This document shows positions 24,919-37,208 of a DNA stretch of 64,000 nt, piece by piece. The first letter of the stretch is position 1. Each line of letters opens with the position of its first letter. A program made the position numbers and the translations under genes. Below the pieces are notes generated by a model. It searched no databases. It was not told the origin of the DNA and saw nothing but the letters and a program-made list of their open reading frames with translations. This stretch comes from Adineta ricciae (lineage: Eukaryota > Rotifera > Eurotatoria > Adinetida > Adinetidae): contig CAJNOJ010000025.1 of NCBI GenBank assembly GCA_905250025.1, forward strand, positions 62,001 through 126,000, in the 5' to 3' direction.

Positions 24919-25326
24919 CTATCTACAAACATCATCACCTCCGTTACTATCAGTATTATTCATGAAATTTTTTGCTAGGATTAAACCTTTCGCATATTCT
25001 CTCATGTCAAAATTGTTTCCTAATTTTCGAATTATTTGGGCATCGATTCGTATAGGACTACCACCCTGCCGCAGAACTTTCCCGTAAATTTGTACATATT
25101 GGCCTGTTGGTGTCGCTAATGATTGTAGATCACATGCTGTGCGAAGATTACTAAGTGATACACACACATTTGATGATCTTGAATTGCCATTGATATCATC
25201 ATCACCATCGTCATAAATGATAAAAGTTTGTTGTATTGAATTGACCGATTGAACTCGTGCCACAACACAAACAACATCAACGAGAGAAGTGTCGAGTTCG
25301 CTGAGATGAAGCCACGACGCAGTCAT
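24919..25326 (-). CDS. Small single OB-fold protein (RMI2/RPA2-like)
   Basis: An intronless frame of 135 residues. Strand pattern VDVVCVVARVQSVNSIQQTF-IIYDDG, then GQYVQIYGKVLRQGGSPIRI and DAQIIRKLG, with an N-helix (TASWLHLSELD) and a C-helical tail (FDMREYAKGLILAKNFM), is a typical single OB fold. Known small OB proteins of genome stability with this pattern are RMI2, RPA2 and STN1; the GxYVxxxG...V segment looks most like RMI2, but identity is uncertain. An acidic loop (DDGDDDINGNS) is inserted between strands. The start follows an acceptor (ttccatctag, ending 25334) by 7 nt. The stop is 11 nt from the POLE2 ATG; the putative POLE2 acceptor sits inside the last two codons. Context fits a replication/repair role. 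Confidence 0.7.
   Translation of the reverse strand: MTASWLHLSELDTSLVDVVCVVARVQSVNSIQQTFIIYDDGDDDINGNSRSSNVCVSLSNLRTACDLQSLATPTGQYVQIYGKVLRQGGSPIRIDAQIIRKLGNNFDMREYAKGLILAKNFMNNTDSNGGDDVCR
24923..24934 (-). promoter_or_regulatory. Candidate trans-splice acceptor of POLE2
   Basis: The sequence gatgtttgtag then ATAG on the minus strand puts an AG acceptor inside the last codons of the OB-fold gene, 16 nt before the POLE2 ATG. If used, cutting there would destroy the upstream stop, as in very tight operons. Confidence 0.4.
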
Positions 25327-25333
25327 AATTTAT

Positions 25334-25346
25334 CTAGATGGAAAAA
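25334..25346 (-). promoter_or_regulatory. Candidate trans-splice acceptor of OB-fold gene
   Basis: A pyrimidine-rich tract ending ATCTAG on the minus strand, 7 nt before the start codon, followed by ATAAATT. No donor is seen close upstream. Confidence 0.45.
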
Positions 25347-25996
25347 CTATTCTTATTCAACGGCATAGTCCCACCAATTAAACACAAACAGCATCTTGAA
25401 CTTGAACCACAAGATCTTCATACTATTGTTGTCCCAGGACAAATTCGTTGAAAAAAAAAACAAAATCATTCATTCGATTTTATTTGTTTGTTTTTATTTC
25501 TATGATTCTTTTTGTTTGTCTCAGATCGCGTTTCTCCCTCGCGGTATCAAAAGAAAAATGCCCAAATATCTCGGTTCTCCACCGTTCAATTCCGTCGTAC
25601 AAAATAAAATAAAACAAGCCAGCGCACACACGGCAAACACACGAGACGATAAAACAAGCAAAAGAAAAAAAAACGAAGAGAAAAAAAAGTAAAACAAACG
25701 AGCCACACACGCATACACATCAACTCATCGACTAGTGTCGAGATAAAAAAAATGAAAAGCGATTTCTATGAGTTCTCCAAGTCTAATCTAGGATCTCACA
25801 GAAGCCCGAAGAAAACAAAAGAAAGAAAAAACAAGAAGAAGAGAGATTGATATTTATCACCGAGTTTCTTGGGCAAAAGATACGCATACATACGAATAAA
25901 TGCTGGTTAGAATTTCAATCTTTTTCCTCTCTCCCTTCTTCTATTGCACTTGATTTGTTTAAAAAAGAAACGAACTTCTCCAAGAAAATAACTTCA
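25347..25996. other. 3' flank of the IMP gene
   Basis: About 650 nt between the IMP stop and the OB-fold leader, probably IMP 3' UTR plus spacer. A plus-strand open frame at 25396-25692 is Lys/Thr-rich, overlaps A-rich runs and has no similarity; it is not called. Confidence 0.45.
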
Positions 25997-28166
25997 TCAT
26001 TCATCACATGATTTTTTCTCATCCAACGCTGTAATTCTATCTTCAGAATTTCGTATTGTACTAGAGGCAACAACAGCATCATCACTAACTGTACTGCCAT
26101 TCACGATTGTCGATGTATCATTGAGATTAGTCGACGGTAGATTATTCGAAACAGTGCTATGCGATTGATCGTCATTAATAGTAGTGAAATTACTATCTTC
26201 AGCTGACACATTGCTTGAATCACGATTCATTTGTATTATCGATTGGATACGCCGCTGAGCAAACTGTAAACGATGACAAAGAAGAGAGGAAAGCAATGAA
26301 TGCAATGGGATATCTTCGATTTTACTTGACTAGCTTGAAAAGGACCTATGATCTTGACAGGTACTTCACTAGCTGATGTTTGTTGAGAATCTTCGGGCAA
26401 TTTGATAATTGCACCTGTTGATTGTTGTAATTGGCGAACCTTTCGAGACGAATAAACGAAATAAACAGAAGAAAAAACAGCAAAATTACATACGTTTTGT
26501 CCGCCTTTACCAACCAAACGTCCAATTAACGATGTTGGGACATAGATCTCTGCTCGTAATCGAACTTCATCATCACCAGCGTAACCTAGATGATGAACTC
26601 AACTGAGATTTTGAATTAATAACGAAATAATCGAACCTTCTTGTCGAATTTTATCATAGATATAATACTGACTCTTCCATTGTGCTTCAGGAGTTCCTGA
26701 TATCGTTACTTGCCGATCAACTATTTTATTTTGATCTTCATGAGGACTTTGTTGACTGATCTAAAACATCCGAAAAACATGAACATATAAAATTCATTTT
26801 AAATAATCGATCATTAGTTACTTTAACTGTCGCATTTGAATTTTTAATAATACTTTTAATAAAAAGACCTTTAGTACCAATAATAGCTCCAATTACTGTA
26901 TTAGGTACATATAAATGCACCGTTTCGATCGCTGCTGGGACATTTGATGACAGGTGTGTAATTGATGGCGAATGTTGTTGTTGTTGATGAGAAAGCGTTC
27001 CATTTCCATTTAATGCCACACTTCCATAGTGAGGATGCATCATAGGACCGGTAGGTGCATATGGCATATAATATGGTCCTGGGGCGGGAAACATCGGTGG
27101 CTAAAATGAAATTCATTTTCTTTCTTCTGTTCTGTTTTCGAGCCTATCATTCAACTTACGTAGTAAGGTTGATGATATATTGCAGTCGGATGAGGCTGTT
27201 GTTCAACATATTTGTTCGATGAGCCGTTACTATTATTGGTTGGTGTGTGTGACATTAGCGATTGTTGTGCGTGTGCTTGTTGTTGTTGTTGTTGTTGTTG
27301 AGTGTAATGAGTAGGTAGGAGAGGTTGACCACCTGTGGCAGCTGCTGCTATGACTGTTTGCTGAGCAAACTGTTGCATTAGTTGTTGCTGTTGATGGTAC
27401 GTTGACATGGGATGATTCCATGCTCTTGCATTATCATTTTCATATGCCGCGCATAACTTCGTATAAATTGTTTCAAGTGCACGTATTTGTTGATCGAGTT
27501 CACCTCTAATCGTTATAATTCTTTCTACATTGTATGTATTTAATTCATTGATACTTGATACAGTAATACTAGAGAAGAAGAGATATTTAGTTCGAAAAAT
27601 CTAGTGAGTAATATTTCATTTCAATTTACTTTGTTTCGGTTTCTTTCTTTATTGAATTGATTATATTCCCACCTTTCCCAATAATTCGACCGATGAAATT
27701 ATTATGTGCAAGTACTTTCAACACCACTTCGCTAGAATAGTAAATAAAATTGAATTTAAATCTTACGAAAAGTCATTTGAATCTTACTTTGCTTTATTTT
27801 TATTTTGCGCATCTTCATACATTATACGTAGAACTTCTCGACATGCTTGAATACAATTTTCCTGTTGACCTCGAATGACAATCACTCGTTCTTGAGTATT
27901 CGTCGATTCATTTTTATTTACGTCCACTCTACGATTGTCGATTTGTAAGAATAACTCATTATTCAAAATTTCCCCTACTTTGCATGTGTTATTTGTTTGA
28001 TCTGTTTCACTGTCGAACCCTGTTTACCAATTATAGCTCCGACAGAATCGCTGGGTACAAGAATTCTGAAAAAAAGAGACGTGTTCTCATAGAAAATTCC
28101 CAAAAGAAACAAAAAAAGCACTTACCGAAGTGGATGATCATACGGTTGCGCGTAAGTATAATCCAT
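25997..28166 (-). CDS. IGF2BP/IMP-family four-KH RNA-binding protein
   Basis: mRNA-binding protein of the IMP (IGF2BP/ZBP1) family, controlling localisation, stability and translation of target mRNAs. KH1: HPLRILVPSDSVGAIIGKQG (about 28130-28000) then VDVNKNESTNTQERVIVIRG and CIQACREVLRIMYEDAQ. KH2: VLKVLAHNNFIGRIIGKGG (about 27720-27660) with TITIRGELDEQ. A Gln-rich linker with an eight-Gln run follows (27270-27400), then a Pro/Tyr/Met segment. KH3: HLYVPNTVIGAIIGTKG (about 26910-26850). KH4: EIYVPTSLIGRLVGKGGQNV (about 26560-26490). All four GxxG loops (GKQG, GKGG, GTKG, GKGG) are intact. The usual N-terminal RRMs are absent: the frame opens MDYTYAQPYDHPLR directly before KH1, and no RRM is seen in 1.3 kb upstream. 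An upstream 5' exon cannot be excluded. Confidence 0.9.
27277..27301 (-). repeat. Poly-Gln tract in IMP linker
   Basis: Eight tandem CAA codons (read as TTG on the plus strand) within the linker between KH2 and KH3, surrounded by further Gln-rich sequence. Confidence 0.9.
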
Positions 28167-29499
28167 TTTCCTTTGATAAATCGTCAGTAGAACGAAGGGA
28201 AATAGAAATCAGTGGCAGAAGGAAAAATAATCACAGTAAGATCTATGTAGTATACGGTGTTGTGGATAACAAGAATTGATGAAAACAAAACAAAACAGAA
28301 GAAAAATACCACCACCTTTCTAATCTAAAAGTACAACGGATAGTGAACGATCGAGTTGAAATTCAATTGTGACCTAGTGAGTAGAACGCAAGAGGGAGTA
28401 ATTATTTTTACCTGTATAAATGATATTAAAGGAGAAATAAGGAAAAAGCAAAAATAAATGTCGAACAGTCATTTAGTGTAAACAAGCAAATAAAAAACGA
28501 GAATTGACCAATTCGACTTACGAAGAAAATATCTCGAAAAATGTTTTATTTACTTGGATTCGATTGTAAAGATTAGGTAAAAAGAAATTTTCGAAAACAA
28601 TTACGACAAAGATGGAGCCACTTTTCTTCTGACCAGTTACGATTGGTATAAACTATCTATCAATGTAAACTCAATCCTATGACTGTATTGTTATTAATGA
28701 ATAATAGGATATTGGTCGTGTGGAAAGCAGTTGGAAGAGCAAAAGCGAAGTAGTTTGTGTGGGGATTGAATGGTTGATGTATTGTTTAACTCAAACTTAG
28801 TTTTGATGCCAGTATTACTAGATAATTGAGCGAAATTGCATAACCGGATGTACTTTTACTTCAATGTTGGGTTTTGTCGACCTGCATTTACATTGATTTC
28901 TTTATAAACAAATTTTTTGTACGCACATAAATGCCGAAAATGGATAAAAATTCTTATTTTTCCCTTTCAAATTTTACAATTCATATTCACTACTGTCTGA
29001 TGCGGTAGAAGCCATGTCGAAATAAAGAATAGCACTGCAAGTGTCGTGAAACTTAGTTGTCTTCTTTATTTGACCATTGAGAGAAGGGAATTTTTCTTAG
29101 TTTAAGTTATTATAATTATAAGACCGATTTGCATATACCCCAATATTGTGTTTTCGCATCTTTGACTTTAATAATCATAATTCTTAGCATGAGGTACAAT
29201 GTAAAACTGTCATTATCGTTCTTCTTTTTTGTTTCTTACTGATTATTTGTTTATGAAAACTTGATAATTTATTGGACGATGACTCACCCAATAGTTTTTT
29301 GTTTCTTTTTTTTTCGTCTAAGCAATGCAGTTCGCGTTGTAGTTTTATTTTGATGTAAATAACAGTAAATAAGACGCGTAAGAAAAATACGAATTATTCA
29401 AAAGAAACATTCCAGAACGGCTATTTGGTTTATACACTCTCTCAAATGAATACCGCGATGATCAAACTATTTTCAGATTGAATTCAAACAAGTAACAAT
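28167..29499. other. Intergenic between divergent IMP and ZC3H11A-like genes
   Basis: 1.3 kb, AT-rich; no RRM, other domain or exon chain was found on either strand. It should contain the promoters of both divergent genes. An acceptor (actattttcag) ends at 29476, 23 nt before the ZC3H11A-like ATG and followed by ATTG. Confidence 0.5.
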
Positions 29500-31822
29500 A
29501 TGCATAAGTCAAATGAAGATTGCTTTTATTTTCTTACATCATCGTGTACAAAAGTGCGTCATCATTTTCTGAAATATTCTTTTGTTTGATGTTCATCTCG
29601 TCGTCTTTTAGGGCCCATTATGTACATTTCGACATAGTCCATTGGCGTTAGCATCAAATACGATTTGTGCGTCATGGTCACGTGGAAATTGTTTGGACCC
29701 AGCTTGTCCACATCGGCATACGAAACCCACACCAGTATGTTATTTCGAAATAACGTTCTTCGCATGATTATTCATATTTATTAGCGTCCAATGATTGGTA
29801 ATGGCATCTTATGTTTTTATGAGAACACACCCATGGGTTGTCTGAAACTTGAATGTACATTTATTCACTCGAAACCACGAACGCATTTACGAAACGCACC
29901 AGTGATTCGACGTAAGAACAACAAATTCAACTGTTTACAATCTGTTCAGAACAAATCTGTGAATTTCTTTCAGCGTCAGCTGGGGCTCTGGTCAATAAAG
30001 ACGTATCTAAACCGATTGTCATAACTTCTCTGCCAATCGACACTCCACCGCAAATCACACCAATCACCACTAGTGGAAATAACATAACTCAAGCAACATT
30101 ACCAACTACAACACTTGAACCTTCATCAACAGTGAAATCCGACTCGATACCGCGTCGTATCGCAGTTACGTCAAATAGTGAAGCGAAAATGGAAATAAAA
30201 ACCCAACCAGATCAAAGTGAAACCAATCGCAGTTCAATCAAATCCACTACTCGTAGTGTCATTACGGATTGTAAAATAGTCGATCAAGAAGAAAAACTAG
30301 TGACTCAATCGCGGATAGTTATAGGTCGAAGCGTTGTGACTGCTGAACCACCTGCTATTCCAAATAGGAAAATTTTGAAAACTCCAATTTCGTCTTCAAC
30401 TCGTGTCGTCGTTACATCTGATAAAACTCATTCACCCAAAGGAAAATCTGACGATCCGGATCTCAATGGACAAGAGAATACGACTAAGAAATTCAAACCA
30501 AATTGTCAATCAAGTAAATACATTTTATCCGTATGTGATCAGCAAAGGTCATTGAACGTATGTCTGTGTTAGTTATTGATATTCCATTTCCATGTTCAAT
30601 GCCGGCAATGCCAAATAGTTTGCCATTTATGTCATCCGAAGAGAAAAATTCAAATAATGATACAAAACCAATTCGATTAAATCGTAATCGATTACCCACA
30701 AGCAAAACTTCCGATGCAAATTCATCTATTTCCACTTCGAAATTGAACAATGAAGACAAAGTATGACGTGAGAGAAGAGAAAATCTTTAAATTTGCTTTT
30801 TCGTTTTAGCCATCTGCGGGTACGTTCGTTGGCATTACATTTATTATTTATTTTCCCTTCTCCACAATTGTCAAACTGTCTGTCTATCCACGTCCAATTG
30901 TGTACAACAGCAGTTGCAAAGACTCCTGTCTTCTTTCTATTTATCGTGTGTTTTATATGAATGAGATTAAGTGAGATTAGCTAGGATGTTGAAACGAAAT
31001 GATTTCTTATTACTTGTATTATTCTTCAATTCTTTTGACATGAGATACATTAGATTAATGAAGACTATACACAAATGTTATTGTACATCGTCATTATGGT
31101 TCGGTGTTTTTGAATTGCATGAGATAAATGTATTCGTAGGATTATATGTATTCGCAATATTCTAGGAACAGAATTATCACGAGAAGAAGAACGACGAACG
31201 CTGCGTATCGAGTAAGAAATAATCAATGATGTGATCCTTCTGTAAAACTAATAGAATACAATTCAATTTTAGACGCTTCCAGAAAAAGCCGGTATCACCA
31301 CCTCAAGTAACTGTCTCCTTGTCTCCAACTGCTACAAATACTAAACATTTGACCAATAACAAGACTACTTCGCCACCTAATGAACGTAAACGCACTGTAC
31401 CAGAGACAATGCTTAAAACTACACCACCACCAAAGCGTCTTGCTACATCGACATCGCAAGATCAATCATTACCTTCATCAGTGTCTCCTATAACACGTCC
31501 GCGTTTCGTGCCACAACCTATTGAGGCTCCTTCTTCATCTACGAAACCATCACGTCTTCGACAACCTCCATCAACTGTGATTAAACAATTCCTAACTCCA
31601 GTGACAAAGGCTAAATCAATCGAACAGATTCCATCAAAGAATTCTTCAGAAAGTCAACCTTCTACTACAAAATCAACAGGGAAGTGCTCAACATCAAATT
31701 CTATCAATGAGGAAGACGAAAATCAATTGTTGAAGTTGAATGAACCAACGGACATTGTCGATACATTCGCATTAATTGATGAAGCGCTACAAGAAACAGA
31801 TCATTTACTTGAACTTATGTAA
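29500..31822 (+). CDS. ZC3H11A: ZC3H11A-like CCCH zinc-finger protein
   Basis: Nuclear RNA-binding protein of the ZC3H11A/C12orf50 type, linked in animals to TREX-mediated mRNA export. Three CCCH fingers at the N-terminus are split over tiny exons. Finger 1 starts in a 54-nt first exon (29500-29553: MHKSNEDCFYFLTSSCTK) and continues after 29612 (GPLCTFRH). Finger 2 is ICASWSRGNCLDPACPHRH. Finger 3, after the next intron, is ILCFYENTPMGCLKLECTFI followed by H. Spacing and order match ZC3H11A (DCYFFFYSTCTKG, CTLWQEGRC, CYWENQPTGC). The remaining long Ser/Thr/Pro-rich part (30000-31822) is low complexity, with conserved-looking short blocks KKFKPNCQSS and ELSREEERRTLRIERF. It ends TDHLLELM at 31822. 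The first finger was missed by simple frame inspection because its exon is so short. Confidence 0.85.
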
Positions 31823-34800
31823 AATTTCGAATCTTTTGTACAAATATATCACAATGTCTTGTCATTTCTACTCTTGCTACGTATATATCTATTTGTTTCA
31901 CTCTCTAATTTATTTTTTGTTTTCTTCTCCATCTTTTTGTATCAATGCGAAAATAGATCATTTCGACGTGCATTATACTATCGTATAAATACAAATATAT
32001 CATCGATAAATTCATTTGTGTTTCGAAAAATTACCGTGTACACTTGCATTGGAATGAATCGATATGCATATTGAATTTCTGTTCGCACTTACCGAACTGC
32101 CTCGTGAAACGGACACTTGTACTCATGTAACAGAAAGGTTTTGAAAACAAACAAGGAGCTAGACGCATGAAATGATACAGCTGTTCTCATGTACGAGATT
32201 ATGCTTTCGATGAATGCTTATATTCAAGTCAAAGATCATGCGACACTTGATAAAACAGTATGGTTAATAATATTTGCCAGTCTTCGAGTAATTGTTATCG
32301 TCAACATATAATCTATACATACTGATGGTATGTATTATTGATATAGATTTGCCAGATATTGTCGGAATTTGTTCGAGTTCTTTTACTGCTAAATTTTCAG
32401 AACTTATTCGAAAGGAGAAACATACGCGTGTGTTTGTAATTTATCGACAATATAAGTTACTCGGTATGCAACATGTCATGTTTTCTGTACTGCTTTTGTC
32501 AATAATGATAACGATTACTTAAGATAATAAAGTTTTATCGACCATTGTTGTTTTTTTTATGAATAAAAGCAATTCGACTTGAGAGGTTAAAATAACTGAA
32601 CTGAAGCTCCGACATTTATACAGTAAAAATCATTCGAGAAACTTTTTCTGTTTAAAACCATCGCGTTAGGTACGTTTGTGAACTAGGAACTGATTTATAC
32701 GCTGGATATGCAATGTCAATGATCTCATATTTTGTTAATCGACAAATATTTGAGAAGGATCAGATAACTGTTAGATTACTGATTGATTATACATCTCTTA
32801 CAGATTCAAATCAACTTCTCTGCTTTCGATTTCAGTCAATTCCATGGTTGTCATTGACGATTGTAAAAAAGAAAGCTGCTGCATTTAGGTATCAACTGAT
32901 ATTTATTTATTTATAAATATTCCACAGTTTGCTCCCTATCGAAGTCAAGGCTTTCTCATTGAAAGTCGACAAATTAATCGAGAAGACAGTATAGACAACG
33001 ATGTTTTCTCTCGTTTCTATTGTCAAACCTTTTTATTCGTGTACTTAGGCGAAATTTCTCGAACAAGTTGCCATCCGCTGAAATAATATGAATAATAATT
33101 TACATAGAGAACACCGACAGAGAACAGGAACATCGAACATGTTTTGTGTTAAAAATTATGTTTGAAAGGAAAAAACCCCGTGCAGTAACTCTTGGTTAAT
33201 GAGTAATAACTAATCTTGTTTTATTGAAGAACGAATAAAAGCCGACAGTTTTTTTCAGATTTTGTTGTTCTGTATAAACAAGTCGACTGGTTGTTTCTTA
33301 TTTATTTTCTTTTCATATCATCTTAGCATAAAGAACTATTTTCTTTCTTCCTCCGCCTACAGAACTTCTTTATTCACTGATAAATATCCTTATTTTTCCT
33401 TTTCGTACATATGTATATTTTTGTCGGTCGATTATTTTCAGTTCATGTTTTTGCTTCTTTTTTTACAGTATTTGAATCTTTACGCGATAGTAGCTTTGAA
33501 TTAAATGACGTGTGCTTTCTGAAAAATAAATTCAAGCACGAAATAGATTAATTAGATTTGTTTTGTTTTTAAATGACTCGAGTGTTTTTCTTTCGATTGT
33601 CAAAAGAAAATGTATGTCGCAATATAGATTTTTCCTTTGTTCTGATTAGAATCACATTCTATACAATGCGAATAACAACAACATCAACGTCAGGCAGTAA
33701 ATGAGGTACAGATCGAAGAAAAAAGTAGTTGTCCTTGTATATAACGAGAAGAAAAGGCGCGAGAGTAAGCAAATGAAAGAGAGGCAGAGAGAAAAAAACA
33801 GAGACGATGAATAAATATGAGAATAAATGTGACATCAAATGAATAGTTTCGTTTAAAAAACTTCACCTGAAGGCGCGATACTCATCAGTATATAATTGTT
33901 GCGTAGTTTTTTAAGTATATGATCATTACTATTCGAATATCGGAAGAAGTACAAGACGAAATGAGAATATTTCATCCGATGACCGCAAAGTACCTTTTCT
34001 TTTCAACGAGCAAAAGAAAAACTTCGTCGTTTGCTTAGTATTACATCATACGAAAGAATATTAAACATAACCGGTAGGTAGAAGTTGACTTTCATTGTTT
34101 GATCATGGCACGTGGAAAACATAAGACAAATGTTGAATAGAGTTAATAGCTATTTTTCCATGTTGGTCTAAGTCAATGAGATGATCAGGGTTGATTGTTA
34201 TTTGGGTAGAAAAAAGGGCATAGTGATAACAACTCAACGTGTAGATGTTATTAATGACAAGCGAAAAATTCTTATCAAGTCATATTAGATGATTTATGTA
34301 TCAAATCACTTCGGAATAGTTGGAATTTCAGACATTTGAAGTGAATAAATAGAGTTATTTTAGTCACATGTTTGATATTGAAATGTCGGTGTACAGAACA
34401 GTAAGTTCGTTTATATTTACATGTAAAAAAAAAGGGATGATGACGAGAGAGCAAAACGAAAAGACGAAAAATGGATGTTGTTGTTGTCATTGATGACGTC
34501 ATTTTAAATGGTGTCTCATTCACTCATGAAAAGCAGCGTTATTTGTTCGTTCGAATGTTGACGCACTCAATAGGAATGTTGAGAAAGAACGGGAAAAAAC
34601 GAGAAGGAGAAAGAAGAATACAAAACCTAGTTTTTTGATAACCAACAAGACATGAAGAGGCGGTGGCAAAGTCGAGAGAGCGAGAAAAAGCGAAGAAAAA
34701 AAGAAAGAAAAGTAACAGAACACACTGCGTTATTTCTTTTTCTCTTCTTTGTCGTGCGCATGCCTTATAATAACAGGCTGCGCATTCGTTCGTACGACGG

Positions 34801-34975
34801 CATATCACTCTGAGCTATCGCCACTATGTTTTAGCTCTTTTGTACAGTAAATACTGTTTCTATCGATATCTATGACGGACTTTTTTTCTACTTTAGAGAG
34901 AACTTTTTCTTCTTAGATGATATTTGAGTATTGAATTGAATTCAATCGAGCTTTCCGATAAATAAAAAGATTATC
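31823..34975. other. Largest gene-free stretch, 3.15 kb
   Basis: No exon chain, domain or tRNA-like structure was recognised on either strand. Short frames such as 32292-32522 and 33262-33504 are Ile/Tyr/Phe-rich and have no splice partners. Poly-T and GA/AG-rich tracts are frequent (33770-33810, 34560-34720). The BAG-gene promoter is expected at the right edge; an acceptor (tttttcttcttag) ends at 34916 and a short leader frame starts at 34917. Confidence 0.45.
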
Positions 34976-37208
34976 ATGTCTTCAACAAATAGTTCTGGTC
35001 GTCCAACTGGAGTAAGAATTGAATGAGATTTACGGTGAAACAGATAGATTTTGCTTGTTATCTTCTTTAGTCTGTCACAATTCCTGTAGAAATCATTCGT
35101 GATTCAAACTCCACTGGTTCACAATCTCACTCACGACAGAATTCGCCATATCGAACAGTTCTCAATGATAATTCTTACAGTGGCTTTTCTGATTCTTCTC
35201 CACGAGGTTCAAATTCCAATGGTCGTTTTCAACCACGTCACAGTCCCAACACGGCCTATGATCGTGTGATTCATAATTCCCAATTTAATCAACCAACTCA
35301 TGATTATCCATCATATCCACAATATCAAGATTCACAATTTCGTCATTCGCCATCTCGAATGTATGACAGTAACCTTTCACAACTAAGACGATCGCATGAG
35401 GATCTTCTTTCGACACCATTCGAATCATTGCATACAAATACTCAACCATTTGCGCCATTCATGTCGCCGTTCAGTAGTGGATTTCCAAATGATTCGGATT
35501 TTATTCAACCGATGAGATTTTCGAGCCCGAACCGTCGTTCATTCGATGCTCTCAATGATTCTCCAGATATGCATCAAAACTTTCCATCTACTCGACAATA
35601 TCAGTCGGAACAAACTCAACCTCAACAGCAACAACCTAATTATCGTACGACATATCAAACACAACATCAACCTCAATCGCAGCAACAACAACCTAATTAC
35701 GGAAATCAAGCATTTTATAATCCTAATATCGTATATACAGATGAATTTGGTCAACCAACAGATCATTATCATCAGAATACCTTTCAAGGATCTGGTAATA
35801 ACGCTGGTGAGTCGAGTTCTGAGGGGAAAAAAACGCGAGGTCTATTTTTAGCGGCCGTTAGTGATTTTTTTTTGTTTTCTATCGAAAATATGTTTTCGTT
35901 CGTTATTTCTGCTCCCGGGTAAAACAGGAGTCTGATTTGAATTTATTTTCACATCTGATTATGAATCATGAATGTATTTCTTTCCTCGAATAGTAGCACA
36001 GAAACTTTTCATCAAAAACAATTTTCATGACTCCGTCGTCTGCGTTAGTTTTTTTTTCAACAAGATATTAATCTGTCGATCATGTTCCATTGTTACTCTA
36101 TCTGTCATGACATCAGTAATCAAGTAGAGACCATCGGCAATCGTTCGAGAAAATCTAGTTATAATGAGAGATACATTTGCATAGACATGTGCGCACATAC
36201 TTATATATTATCATCGAAGAACAAACAGTATACTCTACTTTTGTTTCACTCTAGTTGTCTAAAGAAAAGATAATAATAGAAGCAAACCTATTCGAAGAAC
36301 GAAGGAAAGAGAACAAGAAGCGTTTGTACACTCCATACGGTTTCTATTTCTTTAAAAAAAACAAATTCTTTCCTGCGATGTTACTCTTTTTTTTGTGAAT
36401 TTACATAACGAGTCAAGCGAATGGGTGCATCTAACTCAAGAAAACGAAAAGGTTGAATTGACTAGGCTTCACTTTCACTACTCAATGTATGCAAAAAAAA
36501 ACTATATTTTACATTTGTTGTTTTCTTATAGCACATGATCGATCCCATTCACCGGCTTCAAAACGAGGTGCTTCGCCCGCTCAACCTTCACCAACACCAC
36601 AACAGCAACAAGAACAAGAGCCAGAACTGAAAATGGCAAGCGATTCAGATGGTCCAATTCCTATGCCAGGACCATCTTCGCCTGCTAATTCAACTTCGGC
36701 ACCAACAACACAGCCTACTGAGCCACAAGCTTCATCAGCTGAAACCAATGCACCAACGATGAACACAGCTACGCCACCACCCGAACCTGTTCGCGATCCT
36801 AATACAATTGCGCTAGAGAAACTTGAACAAATAAAGCGAATGTTGAATGCCTTAGAAAAAGACGTTGATGCCTTCAACGGTTCGACACGTAACGATCTTG
36901 CATATAAAATGCTTGATGAACAAGCATTGAAAATCATGATTTGTTGTGATGAACTGGTCGATGTTAGTGCTGATATCAAAGATAAACGAAAAGAAATGAT
37001 ACGCAATGTACAAAGAGCCATTGGTAAACTCGAATCGAAAGTCCCAAGTACACCTGCTGTTGAAAACAATAGTAATCCCATGGAAATCGCAATTGTGCCT
37101 CCAACGGAATCCAATGTCACTACAAATGAAGGAGTTGCTTCAAACGCAACTTTATCTACGTCGAATTCGCAAAATACCTCAGCAACTGAACAGTCAATAC
37201 CATCATAG
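34976..37208 (+). CDS. BAG-domain Hsp70 cochaperone (BAG3/BAG4-like)
   Basis: Nucleotide-exchange cofactor of Hsp70. Exons: 34976-35012, about 35072-35806 and about 36533-37208. The N-terminal two thirds are Ser/Pro/Gln/Tyr-rich and disordered, with two short Gln runs (35620-35690). The C-terminal BAG domain is clear: ALEKLEQIKRMLNALEKDVD, AFNGSTRNDLAYKMLDEQAL, CDELVDVSADIKDKRKEMIR and NVQRAIGKLESKV (about 36810-37050). These helices carry the acidic and Lys/Arg positions used to bind the Hsp70 ATPase domain. No WW domain (BAG3) or ubiquitin-like domain (BAG1) was found. The 726-nt second intron is over ten times the local norm; reading through it gives a stop at 35922 and would make a BAG-less isoform. 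Subfamily assignment is uncertain; the BAG domain is firm. Confidence 0.88.

Noticed and set aside
25396-25692. 98-residue plus-strand frame in the IMP 3' flank
   Set aside because: Lys-rich end comes from A-runs; no family match; antisense to the likely IMP 3' UTR.
29562-29765. Minus-strand frame over the ZC3H11A-like fingers
   Set aside because: It is the shadow of the zinc-finger exon, whose plus-strand CCCH pattern is unmistakable.
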